The notes under the pieces were generated by a model. That model was not told where the DNA came from and ran no database searches. It worked only from the letters and a program-made list of their open reading frames with translations. From contig CALTVC010000006.1 in NCBI GenBank assembly GCA_943912855.1, positions 62,001 to 126,000 of the forward strand: a stretch of DNA of 64,000 nucleotides, read 5' to 3'. Each line of letters starts with the position of its first letter. Within the stretch, counting starts at the first letter, position 1. Below are positions 41,648 to 50,874 of the stretch, one piece after another. This stretch comes from an uncultured Flavobacterium sp. GTDB lineage: Bacteria; Bacteroidota; Bacteroidia; Flavobacteriales; Flavobacteriaceae. Made by a program: the position numbers and the translations under genes.

Positions 41648-44278
41648 TTACTGGTTTTGCAACGCTTCTTCGTTTTCAAGGTCTAGATAACCCTGTACTA
41701 CTTGTATGGCATTGGTTACAACATCGCTCAAGGCAACGATGAAGCTACCGTCTTCGCCATTTTTAATCGCGTGCTTTATCGCTTCCGTTTCTTTCGGTAT
41801 AATTTCGTAGGTAATCTGTTTGCCGCTTGCCTCAAAACCTTCCAGTATCAGTCCGTTTATGTTTTCTTCGGTACGTCCGCGCAGGTGTTTTTCATTACGG
41901 ATGATAACGTGGTCAAACATACGTGCGGCTATGGTGGCACAATCACGAATGTCCTGGTCGCGCCTGTCTCCCACACCCGATATTATGCCGATTTTCTTAC
42001 TGGCTTCTACATTTTGTAAAAAATCTTCCACAGCAAGATACCCTGCAGGGTTGTGTGCAAAGTCTATCAGTACTTTAAAGTTCTTGAATTCAAAGATGTT
42101 CATACGACCCGGCGTTTGGGCTGCACCCGGTATAAAGGTTTGCAACGACAGGCTTATGTCCTCTGTTTTAAAGCCCCACAGGTAAGCGGTAAGGGTAGCC
42201 GCAAGTACGTTGGCTATCATAAACCTTGCCTTACCACCCATGGTAAGCGGTACGTGCATGGCTTTGTCTATGCGTATTTTCCAGCTGCCTTTTTTTATGG
42301 TAATAAATCCGTTTTCATACACGGCAGTAACACGGCCGGCTTTGGCTTCTTCTTTTATAAAAGGGTTGTCTTCGTCCATACTGAAGTACGCCACATTACA
42401 TTCCAGCTCTTTACCTATTTTAATGCACTCAGGGTCATCGCCATTCAGTACCGCCCAACCGTCTTTTTTTACGCTTCGCGGAATTACACGTTTCACTTTG
42501 GCAAGGTCATCAAGGGTGTTAATGTCGTTCATGCCCAGGTGATCCTCCTGAATGTTTGTAATGATACCGATGTCGCATCGGCTAAAGCCAAGGCCTGAGC
42601 GTAGGAGTCCGCCACGGGCAGTTTCCAGTACGGCAAACTCTACGGTAGGGTCTTTAAGTATGTATTCTGCGCTGAAAGGGCCCGTGGTGTCCCCCTTTTC
42701 CAGCATGTGATTTTGTATGTAAATCCCGTCAGACGTGGTAAAGCCTACACGATAGCCGTTGTTCTTTACAATATGTGCCAGCAGTCGGGTAGTGGTGGTC
42801 TTACCATTAGTACCTGTAACCGCAAAAATAGGAATACGGCTAGGCTTGCCCGGCGGGTACAGCATGTCTATAACAGGAGCGGCAACGTTACGCGGTAACC
42901 CTTCGCTGGGAGCAAGGTGCATACGGAAGCCCGGCGCTGCATTTACCTCAAGGATAACACCGCCATTTTCTTTAAGCGGTTCGGTAAGGTTTTCTGCCAT
43001 GATGTCTATACCGCATACATCCAGTCCTATAACACGGCTAATGCGTTCAGACAGGAAAATGTTTTCCGGGTGCATAAGGTCGGTAACATCTACAGATGTA
43101 CCTCCGGTACTTAGGTTGGCAGTAGACTTTAGGTACACGATTTCGCCTTCGGCAGGAACGGTATCCAGAGTGTAACCTTTCTTTTCCAGCAGGTCGGTGG
43201 TATCGCGGTCTATGCTAATTTCGGTAAGCACATTCTCGTGTCCGTAGCCACGGCGCGGGTCAAGGTTTTCTATGTCTATGAGCGCCTGTATGCTGTGGGT
43301 ACCATTGCCTTTTACGTGCGCAGGAACCCTTTGGGCGGCAGCCACAACCTTATTGTCTATGACCAATACACGGAAATCAAACCCGGTAATGAATTTTTCT
43401 ACAATAACACGACTACCGTATTTTTGGGCAAATTCAAGTCCGGCTACGGCATCTTCAAACGTTTTTACATTTATAGAAGCCCCCTTTCCGTGGTTACCGT
43501 CCAGTGGTTTTAGTACTATGGGGTAACCTATTTTATCTATGATTTGTTTTAATCCTTCTTCGGTGGTACAAATGCCACCGCTTGCCACGGGGATGGAAGC
43601 AGCCTCCAGCATGCGCTTGGTCTGTTCTTTATTACACGCAATGTCTACTGCTATGTGGCTGGTTTTGTTTGTAATAGTAGCCTGAAAACGCATCTGGTTA
43701 ATACCGTAACCCAGCTGTACCAGCGAGTTGGTACCCAGTCGTATCCACGGAATGTCTCGTGCTACGGCTTCCTCTACAATGCTGCCCGTACTTGGGCCCA
43801 GACGGTCGCGCTCGCGTATGCGACGCATTTCCTGTATGTCGGCATCCAGGTCATATTCAGTACCGGCTATCAGGGCTTCGGCTATGCGTACCGAGGCTTC
43901 TGCGGCATAAATGCCTACGTTTTCCTCTACATAACTAAATACTACATTATATGTGCCGGGTGTTTTGGTTTCGCGCGTGCGCCCAAAACCGGTTTCCATG
44001 CCTGCTATGGTTTGTATTTCCAGGGCAATATGCTCTATAACGTGTCCCATCCAGGTGCCACGCTCTACACGGGCAAAAAATCCACCAGGCACGCCTTCGC
44101 TACAGCGATGTGTGTACATAGACGGAATGAGCGCTTCTATACGCTCCCTGAATCCCGGGATTTTATTAGTGGGCGACTGTTCTAATTCTTCAAGGTTGAG
44201 GCGCATCTGGATGAGTTTTTTGCGTTTTACGCTCCAGATGTTCGGTCCTTTCAGGGCCTGGATCTTTTCAATTTTCAT
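41648..44278 (-). CDS. cphA: Cyanophycin synthetase
   Basis: 876 residues, the normal CphA1 length. It makes multi-L-arginyl-poly-L-aspartate from Asp and Arg with ATP, with no ribosome. Domains: an N-terminal domain (1-160); an ATP-grasp domain (about 210-480) with GYPIVLKPLDGNHGKGA, VIVEKFITGFDFRVLVI and GVILEVNAAPG; and a Mur-ligase domain (about 485-876) with the P-loop VTGTNGKTTTTRLL (about 488-500) and TARGGLLRSGLGF. Both active sites are intact. It is divergent from the cyanophycinase gene, which is followed by an isoaspartyl peptidase gene, so synthesis and breakdown lie together. It has not been proved that this organism makes cyanophycin. Confidence 0.95.
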   Translation of the reverse strand: MKIEKIQALKGPNIWSVKRKKLIQMRLNLEELEQSPTNKIPGFRERIEALIPSMYTHRCSEGVPGGFFARVERGTWMGHVIEHIALEIQTIAGMETGFGRTRETKTPGTYNVVFSYVEENVGIYAAEASVRIAEALIAGTEYDLDADIQEMRRIRERDRLGPSTGSIVEEAVARDIPWIRLGTNSLVQLGYGINQMRFQATITNKTSHIAVDIACNKEQTKRMLEAASIPVASGGICTTEEGLKQIIDKIGYPIVLKPLDGNHGKGASINVKTFEDAVAGLEFAQKYGSRVIVEKFITGFDFRVLVIDNKVVAAAQRVPAHVKGNGTHSIQALIDIENLDPRRGYGHENVLTEISIDRDTTDLLEKKGYTLDTVPAEGEIVYLKSTANLSTGGTSVDVTDLMHPENIFLSERISRVIGLDVCGIDIMAENLTEPLKENGGVILEVNAAPGFRMHLAPSEGLPRNVAAPVIDMLYPPGKPSRIPIFAVTGTNGKTTTTRLLAHIVKNNGYRVGFTTSDGIYIQNHMLEKGDTTGPFSAEYILKDPTVEFAVLETARGGLLRSGLGFSRCDIGIITNIQEDHLGMNDINTLDDLAKVKRVIPRSVKKDGWAVLNGDDPECIKIGKELECNVAYFSMDEDNPFIKEEAKAGRVTAVYENGFITIKKGSWKIRIDKAMHVPLTMGGKARFMIANVLAATLTAYLWGFKTEDISLSLQTFIPGAAQTPGRMNIFEFKNFKVLIDFAHNPAGYLAVEDFLQNVEASKKIGIISGVGDRRDQDIRDCATIAARMFDHVIIRNEKHLRGRTEENINGLILEGFEASGKQITYEIIPKETEAIKHAIKNGEDGSFIVALSDVVTNAIQVVQGYLDLENEEALQNQ

Positions 44279-44513
44279 AATCGGTTACAAAGGGGAATTA
44301 AGCATTGTTTTTGGCACTTCTTCAAATACGTAATCTTTTGGTATTTACGAAAAATTAACACAATTAACAGCGCAAATGTTTCGTCGTTAGAAAATTAATT
44401 AAAAAAAATAACTTCTTCGTTTGTTTTGTTGTATTTTTTTTAACGACATTGTTTCGCGTAACAATTTGGAAAGAAATAATTAATGCATCAACCGCGTTTT
44501 TAGCTTTTTAACG

Positions 44514-44521
44514 TATTTTTG
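44514..44521 (+). promoter_or_regulatory. TAnnTTTG box 5 nt before the cphB start codon
   Basis: TATTTTTG ends only 5 nt before the ATG at 44527. Transcripts from it would have almost no leader. The preceding 235 bp of the cphA-cphB gap are AT-rich with no other recognised feature. Confidence 0.45.
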
Positions 44522-44526
44522 CACCT

Positions 44527-45468
44527 ATGAATAATGTAAAGGGAAAATTAATAATTATAGGCGGCGCTGTAGATAAAGGCAGCTTTACTGAGGCGTCCTA
44601 TGACCAGAATGTAGCCAATAACCTGAACTTTTTTGAAACCGGTATAATGAAACGCATTATAGAGGAATCAAGGTTAGGCGAAGAAAGCCGCATAGAAATG
44701 GTTACCACAGCATCGGTAATACCGCGTGAGGTGGGGCCGGAATACATTAAGGCGTTTGCCTACCTCAATGCAAAAAATGTAGGTGTTTTATACATAGAAA
44801 AACGCGAACAGGCGCACGACCCTGAAGTGTTGCAGCGACTGCGTAATGCCGATGTGGTTATGTTTACCGGTGGTGACCAGCTACGCCTTACCTCTATACT
44901 GGGGGGGACCGAGTTTCAGGATATATTGTTAGATAAGTTCCAGAACGAAGACTTTATATATGCCGGTACCAGTGCCGGTGCGGCGGCTGCCAGTAATAAC
45001 ATGATTTACCAGGGCAGTAGTAGTGAAGCGTTGCTTAAAGGCGAAGTAAAAATTACCAGCGGACTTGGGCTGATACAGGACGTAATTATAGATACGCATT
45101 TTGTACAGCGCGGACGCATAGGCCGTCTGTTTCAAACGGTGGTGGGTAATCCACGTACCATAGGTATTGGTCTTGGCGAAGATACCGGACTACTTATTAC
45201 AGGTAATGGGCGCATGGAAGCCATAGGTTCGGGTCTTGTAATTATCGTAGACGGACGCCAGATTAAGGATACCAACCTTACGCAGGTAGAACTTGGTAAA
45301 CCCATTAGTATAAACAACCTGGTGGTACACGTAATGAGCATGTACGATACGTACGACCTGAATACGCACCAAATGGAAATCCGCAATTCGCAGTACTCTA
45401 TTCCGCTTATGGCAGAACAGGACAGCGATAATGCCGACCCAAAGGTGAGTGCCGACGACAGGGAATAG
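44527..45468 (+). CDS. cphB: Cyanophycinase
   Basis: 313 residues, peptidase family S51. It cuts cyanophycin from the end into beta-Asp-Arg dipeptides. Motifs: LIIIGGAVDKGSF at the N-terminus, MFTGGDQLRLTSILGGT, and the nucleophile elbow YAGTSAGAAAAS (Ser about 149); DTHFVQRGRIGRL carries the active-site His. There is no signal peptide, so it acts inside the cell on stored granules, unlike secreted cyanophycinases. It is somewhat longer at the C-terminus (DSDNADPKVSADDRE tail) than typical cyanobacterial enzymes. Divergent from cphA with 248 bp between. Confidence 0.94.
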   Translation: MNNVKGKLIIIGGAVDKGSFTEASYDQNVANNLNFFETGIMKRIIEESRLGEESRIEMVTTASVIPREVGPEYIKAFAYLNAKNVGVLYIEKREQAHDPEVLQRLRNADVVMFTGGDQLRLTSILGGTEFQDILLDKFQNEDFIYAGTSAGAAAASNNMIYQGSSSEALLKGEVKITSGLGLIQDVIIDTHFVQRGRIGRLFQTVVGNPRTIGIGLGEDTGLLITGNGRMEAIGSGLVIIVDGRQIKDTNLTQVELGKPISINNLVVHVMSMYDTYDLNTHQMEIRNSQYSIPLMAEQDSDNADPKVSADDRE

Positions 45469-45505
45469 TCATTATTTTAAATTTTGAATTATACATTTTA
45501 AATGA

Positions 45506-45551
45506 GGCGCAAAGCGTTGCAAAGTTTTAATCCTTTGCGAAACTTTGCGCC
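45506..45551. repeat. Hairpin repeat of the GGCGCAAAG...CTTTGCGCC type
   Basis: Perfect 9-bp arms ggcgcaaag (45506-45514) and ctttgcgcc (45543-45551), with a second imperfect stem ttgcaaag / ctttgcga inside. Same family as 9881-9984 and 63630-63820. Confidence 0.65.
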
Positions 45552-45560
45552 TTCTTTGTG

Positions 45561-45568
45561 TAGCTTTG
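45561..45568 (+). promoter_or_regulatory. Candidate iaaA promoter formed by the repeat flank
   Basis: TAGCTTTG matches TAnnTTTG and lies directly after the repeat; a TTTG at 45534-45537 inside the repeat is 23 nt upstream. The ATG is 22 nt downstream. Confidence 0.4.
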
Positions 45569-45590
45569 TGAAACAACTATAAAACAGAAT

Positions 45591-46433
45591 ATGAAAATAA
45601 TCATTCACGGTGGTTTTTTCAGTGAATCATCAACCGACCTGAAAACAAAAACAGCCAAGCAGGAAGCTTTGGTAAATATTGTAAAACAATCGTACGAGTA
45701 CCTGAAAACGCATACCGCTAGCGAAACCGTAGTGTATGCCGTAAGCCTGCTTGAAGACGATGTGCTGTTTAACGCCGGTACAGGTTCGCAAATACAAAGC
45801 GATGGACAAATACGCATGAGCGCCGCCCTTATGGACGGTACTACCCAAAAACTGAGTGGTGTAATAAACATTCAGGATGTGAAAAACCCGATTCAGGTAG
45901 CCGAAAAATTAATGCCGTATGACGACCGTGTTTTAGGTGGCGAGGGAGCAACTGATTTTGCCCGTAAAAATGGTTTTGAAAGATTCAGTACTGAAACCGC
46001 TGAGCGTAGAGCCGAGTTTGAAAAGAAGCTTGCCGCTATAGGAACGGGTACCGTAGGCTGCGTGGCGTTGGATGCCGATGGTAAGTTAGCCGTAGCTACA
46101 TCTACCGGAGGTAAAGGGTTTGAAATGGTAGGGCGCATATCTGATTCTGCTACCGTGGCGGGTAATTATGCCAATGCCTTTTGTGGCGTAAGCTGTACAG
46201 GAGTAGGTGAAGATATTGTAAGCAATGCCACTGCTACTAAAATTGTAACCCGCGTTACCGATGGCATGCCGTTAGAGGATGCTTTTGCTAAAACCTTTGA
46301 AGAACTAAAACCTTACGATGGTTTTGCCGGAGCCATAGCCATAGATGCGCAGGGTAATATCTTCCATCAGGATTCGCACCCAAGTATGGTGTTTGCCAGC
46401 TTTGACGGTGAAAACGTAGAGGTTTTCAAATAA
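45591..46433 (+). CDS. iaaA: Isoaspartyl peptidase / L-asparaginase (Ntn-hydrolase)
   Basis: 280 residues. It splits beta-aspartyl dipeptides such as the beta-Asp-Arg released by cyanophycinase. The precursor should cleave itself before the Thr of GTGTVGCVALDADG (Thr about 154), which becomes the nucleophile; GRISDSATVAGNYA and GVSCTGVGEDI are further family motifs. The N-terminus reads IHGGFFSES in place of the common IHGGAG, a variant also expected in flavobacterial homologues. It is shorter than E. coli IaaA. Position directly after cphB supports the cyanophycin role. Confidence 0.9.
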   Translation: MKIIIHGGFFSESSTDLKTKTAKQEALVNIVKQSYEYLKTHTASETVVYAVSLLEDDVLFNAGTGSQIQSDGQIRMSAALMDGTTQKLSGVINIQDVKNPIQVAEKLMPYDDRVLGGEGATDFARKNGFERFSTETAERRAEFEKKLAAIGTGTVGCVALDADGKLAVATSTGGKGFEMVGRISDSATVAGNYANAFCGVSCTGVGEDIVSNATATKIVTRVTDGMPLEDAFAKTFEELKPYDGFAGAIAIDAQGNIFHQDSHPSMVFASFDGENVEVFK

Positions 46434-46454
46434 ACTAAGAGTATAGTAATCATA

Positions 46455-46497
46455 TAAAAATGCCGAAAATCTGATGTGAGATTTTCGGCATTTTCAG
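46455..46497. terminator. Bidirectional terminator between iaaA and the 46.5-kb gene
   Basis: Long stem aaaatgccgaaaatct / agattttcggcatttt with A/T runs on both sides. Confidence 0.9.
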
Positions 46498-46501
46498 TTT
46501 A

Positions 46502-47263
46502 TCATTTACTCAGAATACACTGGAGGTGCTTTTGGTAAAGTTTACCGGCGTAAACATATTCATCAAATATATATAATCGATAATCAGTAACATAAGATTC
46601 CCGGAGCTTTTCCAGATCACTGTCGGTAAGCGGTATCATTACGCTATAATGATACAACAGGTCATCTCCGGTTTTAACCTTTATTTCTTCGTCCATATTT
46701 ACAATTTTTTTACCATTGCCTAGAAGTAAGTAAACCCCTTTTTTGCCTACCTCTACTGATCTGGATTTGGTAGTCAGGTAAACATACGTAGTTGGTCCTA
46801 TTTTAATGAAAACTATTTCGTATTTCACTGGCATCTTATGGGTTATTTGATCAGTAAACTTATCTGTTGTTGAAATGATTTCTGAGCAAGCTTCATCAGG
46901 AAAAGTAAAGTCATCTAAAACGTTTAACTCAAATGAAATGGGACTATTTTCTCTGTACTCGTAGTATAATTTGCCAATTTCGGCATTACTGAGCACAAGA
47001 AAAGTCCCCCTGCTGTTAACTTCAAAGTTTATGACCATAAAGATTTTTCCAAAAAGGTGCTCTACAGGAGTACCGTAGCCTGACTGCCTATATTTTTCAC
47101 TCGAACCCGGCCTGACATAAAAATTATCATATCTTTCACTTAGTATTTTTTTTGGGGTTACTTTTTTTCCAAGCAATGCTTTGTAGTGAGGCCCCGGAAA
47201 ATCTTGTGCTAAACAATTGCCTATAAGACATAGGAAAACAAGAAAAGTGAAAATTTTCTTCAT
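46502..47263 (-). CDS. Secreted protein of unknown function
   Basis: 253 residues from the ATG at 47263, chosen since it gives a signal peptide (KIFTFLVFLCLIGNCLAQ); an upstream ATG at 47290 adds nine residues before it. The mature part is Lys/Tyr-rich with no motif I recognise (HYKALLGKKVTPKKILSERYDNFYV, TTYVYLTTKSRSVEVGKKGVYLLLGNGKKIV). The gene is visibly more AT-rich than cphA and secA around it, so it may be a recent or lineage-specific gene. It is isolated between two terminators, so it is transcribed alone. Confidence 0.5.
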   Translation of the reverse strand: MKKIFTFLVFLCLIGNCLAQDFPGPHYKALLGKKVTPKKILSERYDNFYVRPGSSEKYRQSGYGTPVEHLFGKIFMVINFEVNSRGTFLVLSNAEIGKLYYEYRENSPISFELNVLDDFTFPDEACSEIISTTDKFTDQITHKMPVKYEIVFIKIGPTTYVYLTTKSRSVEVGKKGVYLLLGNGKKIVNMDEEIKVKTGDDLLYHYSVMIPLTDSDLEKLRESYVTDYRLYIFDEYVYAGKLYQKHLQCILSK

Positions 47264-47346
47264 ATTGGTTGAAATTTGGCTTATAGGCAAATGTATAAAA
47301 AAGAATGTAAAATTTTAAAATACGTGTTACTATTTACATTAAAAGC

Positions 47347-47380
47347 AAAAAGCCCGGAACAGTTACGTTCCGGGCTTTGG
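47347..47380. terminator. Terminator downstream of secA
   Basis: Stem aaagcccggaac (47349-47360) / gttccgggcttt (47367-47378) with A-run upstream, which is a T-run on the minus strand. Confidence 0.85.
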
Positions 47381-47398
47381 TTTTATATCAAAAAAGTA

Positions 47399-50300
47399 TT
47401 ACTCTTCTGTTTTTGTAAGTACCCATTCTCCTGTGTTTAGCAGGGCTTCGGCTTTTTTGTACTTCATAGTTTCGGTTTCGCCGCTCATAATGTTTTGTAT
47501 GGTAACATTGTCATTACGGTTAATTTTCGGCGCATCTCTTGTAATGGTTTCCGTAACCGGAACTTGTTGAGCCTGCTGCGCCTGTTGTTCACGGGCAGCT
47601 CTTTCAAGCTGTTCTTCGGTGTTTAGTATTTCAGCTTTAGACTCTATGTACTGCTCTCTTGGCGGTTCAGGAATCCTTTGCTGTGCTACCTCAGGGTTTT
47701 GCTGTGGCAATTCGGCTTTAAGCAGGAACGATATTACCTCTCGGTTAATCTCTGTAAGCGACTTACGGAACAGTTTATATGCCTCTTCCTTATAGATTAC
47801 AAGCGGATCTTTCTGTTCGTGTACGGCAAGCTGTACTGATTGTTTCAGCTCGTCCATCTTACGAAGGTGTTTTTTCCAGGCCTCGTCTACTACGCCAAGC
47901 GTAATGTTTTTCTCAAAATCATCAATCAGGGAAAGACCTTCAGTTTGGTACGCCTTTTCAAGGTTAGTAACCACGCTCATAATCTTAACACCATCGCCAA
48001 ACGGAACTACTATGCGCTCGTACTGACCGTTGTTGTTTTCGTATACATTTTTAATAACCGGGAAAGCTTCCGCGGCGTTAGTAGCATTCTTTTGTGCATA
48101 TAGTGCAGAAACGGCTTTGTATACTTTTCCTATAACCTGAGTTTCGTCCAGCTTAATGAAATCAGACTCACTGATAGGCGAACTCATAGAGAAGGTACGG
48201 ATAAGGTCGAACTCAAAGTTCTTAAAGTCGCGTACCGGTTTATTGTTCTGTACAATGGTTTCGGCAAGTTCGTACATCATATCGGCAAGATCCACTTTCA
48301 GTCTATCGCCAAACAGTGCGTGACGCCTTTTCTTATATACGGTTTCACGTTGCTTGTTCATTACGTCATCGTACTCAAGCAGGCGCTTACGTTGTCCGAA
48401 GTTGTTTTCTTCTACTTTTTTCTGTGCACGCTCTATAGATTTGGTCATCATAGAGTGCTGAATAACTTCGCCCTCTTTTAGTCCCATGCGGTCCATAACT
48501 TTAGATACCCTTTCTGAGCCGAATAAACGCATAAGGTTATCTTCCAGCGATACATAGAACTGAGAGCTACCAGGGTCTCCCTGACGACCGGCACGACCAC
48601 GAAGCTGGCGGTCTACACGGCGCGAATCGTGGCGCTCAGTACCTATAATAGCTAAACCGCCTGCTGCCTTAACCTCTGGCGTAAGCTTAATGTCGGTACC
48701 ACGACCTGCCATGTTTGTGGCTATGGTTACAATACCCGGCTTACCGGCTTCGGCTACAATGTCTGCTTCTTTTTTGTGAAGCTTGGCGTTTAGTACGTTG
48801 TGGTTAATACCCCTCATCTTAAGCATACGGCTCAGCAATTCAGATATTTCTACCGAAGTAGTACCAATAAGTACCGGCCTGCCTGCTTTAGATAGTTCTA
48901 CCGTATCTTCTATAACCGCGTTAAACTTCTCGCGCATGGTCTTATAAATAAGGTCGTGCTGGTCGTTACGTGATATAGGTCTGTTAGTAGGAATTTCTAC
49001 TACGTCTAGTTTGTATATTTCCCAGAATTCGCCAGCTTCGGTAACGGCAGTACCCGTCATACCTCCAAGCTTGCTGTACATCCTGAAATAGTTTTGAAGC
49101 GTAATGGTAGCAAAAGTTTGCGTAGCGGCTTCAATCTTAACGTTCTCCTTAGCTTCAATAGCCTGGTGAAGACCATCTGAGTAGCGGCGACCGTCCATGA
49201 TACGTCCGGTTTGTTCGTCTACAATCATTACCTTGTTATCCATAACCACATACTCTGTGTCTTTTTCAAACAGGGTATAGGCTTTAAGAAGCTGGGTAAG
49301 GGTATGTATGCGCTCGCTTTTTATAGAGAAGTCGGCAAACAGTTGTTGTTTCTGTTCTGTTTCGGCTTCCTTATCCAGGTTTTGTTTTTCTATGCGTGCT
49401 ATTTCGGTACCGATGTCCGGTAGTACGAAGAAGTCGCTGTCTGTAGTATCCTGAGAAAGGAATTTAATACCGTTATCAGTAAGTTCTACCTGGTTGTTTT
49501 TTTCTTCTATAACAAAGTACAGTGCCTCATCAACCTTGTGCATGTCGCGGTTGTTGTCTGCCATGTACTGGCTTTCTGTTTTTTGTAGTAGCTGCTTAAC
49601 ACCTTCCTCACTTAGGAATTTAATAAGCGCCTTGTTTTTTGGCAAACCACGGTGTACTCTTAGCAACAGGAAACCTGCTTCTTTGGTCTTGCCTTCTTTA
49701 AGCAGTTTTTTAGATTCGGCAAGTACACCATTAAGTAGCGTACGTTGTAGTGCTACAAGGTTGTCTACTTTTGGCTTCAGCTCGTTAAACTCGTGGCGGT
49801 CGCCGTTAGGCACCGGACCAGATATGATAAGCGGTGTACGGGCATCGTCAATCAATACCGAGTCAACCTCATCCACAATAGCAAAGTTATGCTTACGTTG
49901 TACCAAATCGCCAGGCGTGTGCGCCATGTTATCGCGTAGGTAGTCAAAACCAAACTCGTTATTTGTACCGTAAGTAATGTCTGCGGCATACGCACGGCGA
50001 CGTCCTTCGCTGTTTGGCTGGTGGTTGTCTATACAGTCTACGGTAAGTCCGTGGAATTCAAACAGAGGAGCTTTCCACGCGCTGTCACGCTTGGCAAGGT
50101 AGTCATTCACCGTTACAAGGTGTACGCCAAGTCCGGTAAGCGCATTAAGGTATACAGGCAGGGTAGCCACAAGGGTTTTACCTTCACCGGTTTGCATTTC
50201 CGCGATTTTACCCTGGTGTAGAACAGTACCACCCATAAGCTGCACGTCGTAGTGAATCATATCCCAGGTAACTTCCCTTCCGGCAGCGTTCCATGAGTTA

Positions 50301-50770
50301 GCCCATACAGATTTGTCTCCGTCTATGCCTATGTATGCTTTGTTCTGAGACAGTTGCCTGTCCAGGTCTGTAGCGGTTACGGTAATGCTGGTATTGTCTT
50401 TAAAACGACGCGCGGTTTCTTTAACCACGGCAAACGCTTCAGGCAATAGCTCCAGCAATGTTTTTTCAGATATTTCGTAAGCCTCTTTTTCAAGCGCGTC
50501 TATAGATGCATAGATGTCTTCGCGGGCGTCTATGTCTTTAACGTTTTCTACCTCTTTAAGGTAGTCGGCTATTTTAGCGTCTTTATCGGCACGGGCTTCG
50601 CGTATCCTTTCTTTAAAGTATATGGTCTTTGCCCTAAGCTCGTCATGAGACAGCTGTGTAAGCGCGCTTTCGTACGATTTTATCTTCGTAACGATAGGTT
50701 GCAGCAGCTTTACGTCTTTCTGCGACTTGTCGCCTACGAAGGCTTTTAAAATGCTGTTTACTAAACTCAT
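47399..50770 (-). CDS. secA: Preprotein translocase ATPase SecA
   Basis: 1123 residues from the ATG at 50770; the ATG at 50812 lies in the promoter region and is rejected. It drives proteins through SecYEG. Motifs: MQTGEGKTLVATLPVYLNAL (Walker A), DEVDSVLIDDARTPLIISG, the second nucleotide-binding region with IATNMAGRGTDIKL and DRQLRGRAGRQGDPG, and the two-helix finger region. Bacteroidetes SecA is longer than E. coli SecA because of insertions, seen here around residues 330-460. The C-terminus ends in TGEWVLTKTEE without the zinc-binding CxC...CH tail, so SecB-type binding through it is absent. Preceded by TAAATTTG. Confidence 0.96.
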   Translation of the reverse strand: MSLVNSILKAFVGDKSQKDVKLLQPIVTKIKSYESALTQLSHDELRAKTIYFKERIREARADKDAKIADYLKEVENVKDIDAREDIYASIDALEKEAYEISEKTLLELLPEAFAVVKETARRFKDNTSITVTATDLDRQLSQNKAYIGIDGDKSVWANSWNAAGREVTWDMIHYDVQLMGGTVLHQGKIAEMQTGEGKTLVATLPVYLNALTGLGVHLVTVNDYLAKRDSAWKAPLFEFHGLTVDCIDNHQPNSEGRRRAYAADITYGTNNEFGFDYLRDNMAHTPGDLVQRKHNFAIVDEVDSVLIDDARTPLIISGPVPNGDRHEFNELKPKVDNLVALQRTLLNGVLAESKKLLKEGKTKEAGFLLLRVHRGLPKNKALIKFLSEEGVKQLLQKTESQYMADNNRDMHKVDEALYFVIEEKNNQVELTDNGIKFLSQDTTDSDFFVLPDIGTEIARIEKQNLDKEAETEQKQQLFADFSIKSERIHTLTQLLKAYTLFEKDTEYVVMDNKVMIVDEQTGRIMDGRRYSDGLHQAIEAKENVKIEAATQTFATITLQNYFRMYSKLGGMTGTAVTEAGEFWEIYKLDVVEIPTNRPISRNDQHDLIYKTMREKFNAVIEDTVELSKAGRPVLIGTTSVEISELLSRMLKMRGINHNVLNAKLHKKEADIVAEAGKPGIVTIATNMAGRGTDIKLTPEVKAAGGLAIIGTERHDSRRVDRQLRGRAGRQGDPGSSQFYVSLEDNLMRLFGSERVSKVMDRMGLKEGEVIQHSMMTKSIERAQKKVEENNFGQRKRLLEYDDVMNKQRETVYKKRRHALFGDRLKVDLADMMYELAETIVQNNKPVRDFKNFEFDLIRTFSMSSPISESDFIKLDETQVIGKVYKAVSALYAQKNATNAAEAFPVIKNVYENNNGQYERIVVPFGDGVKIMSVVTNLEKAYQTEGLSLIDDFEKNITLGVVDEAWKKHLRKMDELKQSVQLAVHEQKDPLVIYKEEAYKLFRKSLTEINREVISFLLKAELPQQNPEVAQQRIPEPPREQYIESKAEILNTEEQLERAAREQQAQQAQQVPVTETITRDAPKINRNDNVTIQNIMSGETETMKYKKAEALLNTGEWVLTKTEE

Positions 50771-50811
50771 TATATATATAATTACTATGTGTATTTTTTG
50801 TAATACGCGCA

Positions 50812-50819
50812 CAAATTTA
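50812..50819 (-). promoter_or_regulatory. Candidate secA promoter
   Basis: The minus strand reads TAAATTTG, 41 nt before the secA start at 50770. The DUF2795 terminator occupies the region just upstream. Confidence 0.5.
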
Positions 50820-50823
50820 AATA

Positions 50824-50851
50824 AAAAAAGCCTCTGTTACAGAGACTTTTC
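50824..50851 (-). terminator. Terminator of the DUF2795 gene
   Basis: Stem aaaagcctctg / cagagactttt with one mismatch and a T-run on the minus strand. Confidence 0.75.
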
Positions 50852-50874
50852 CTTTCCAAATCTATTTTGTGCTT

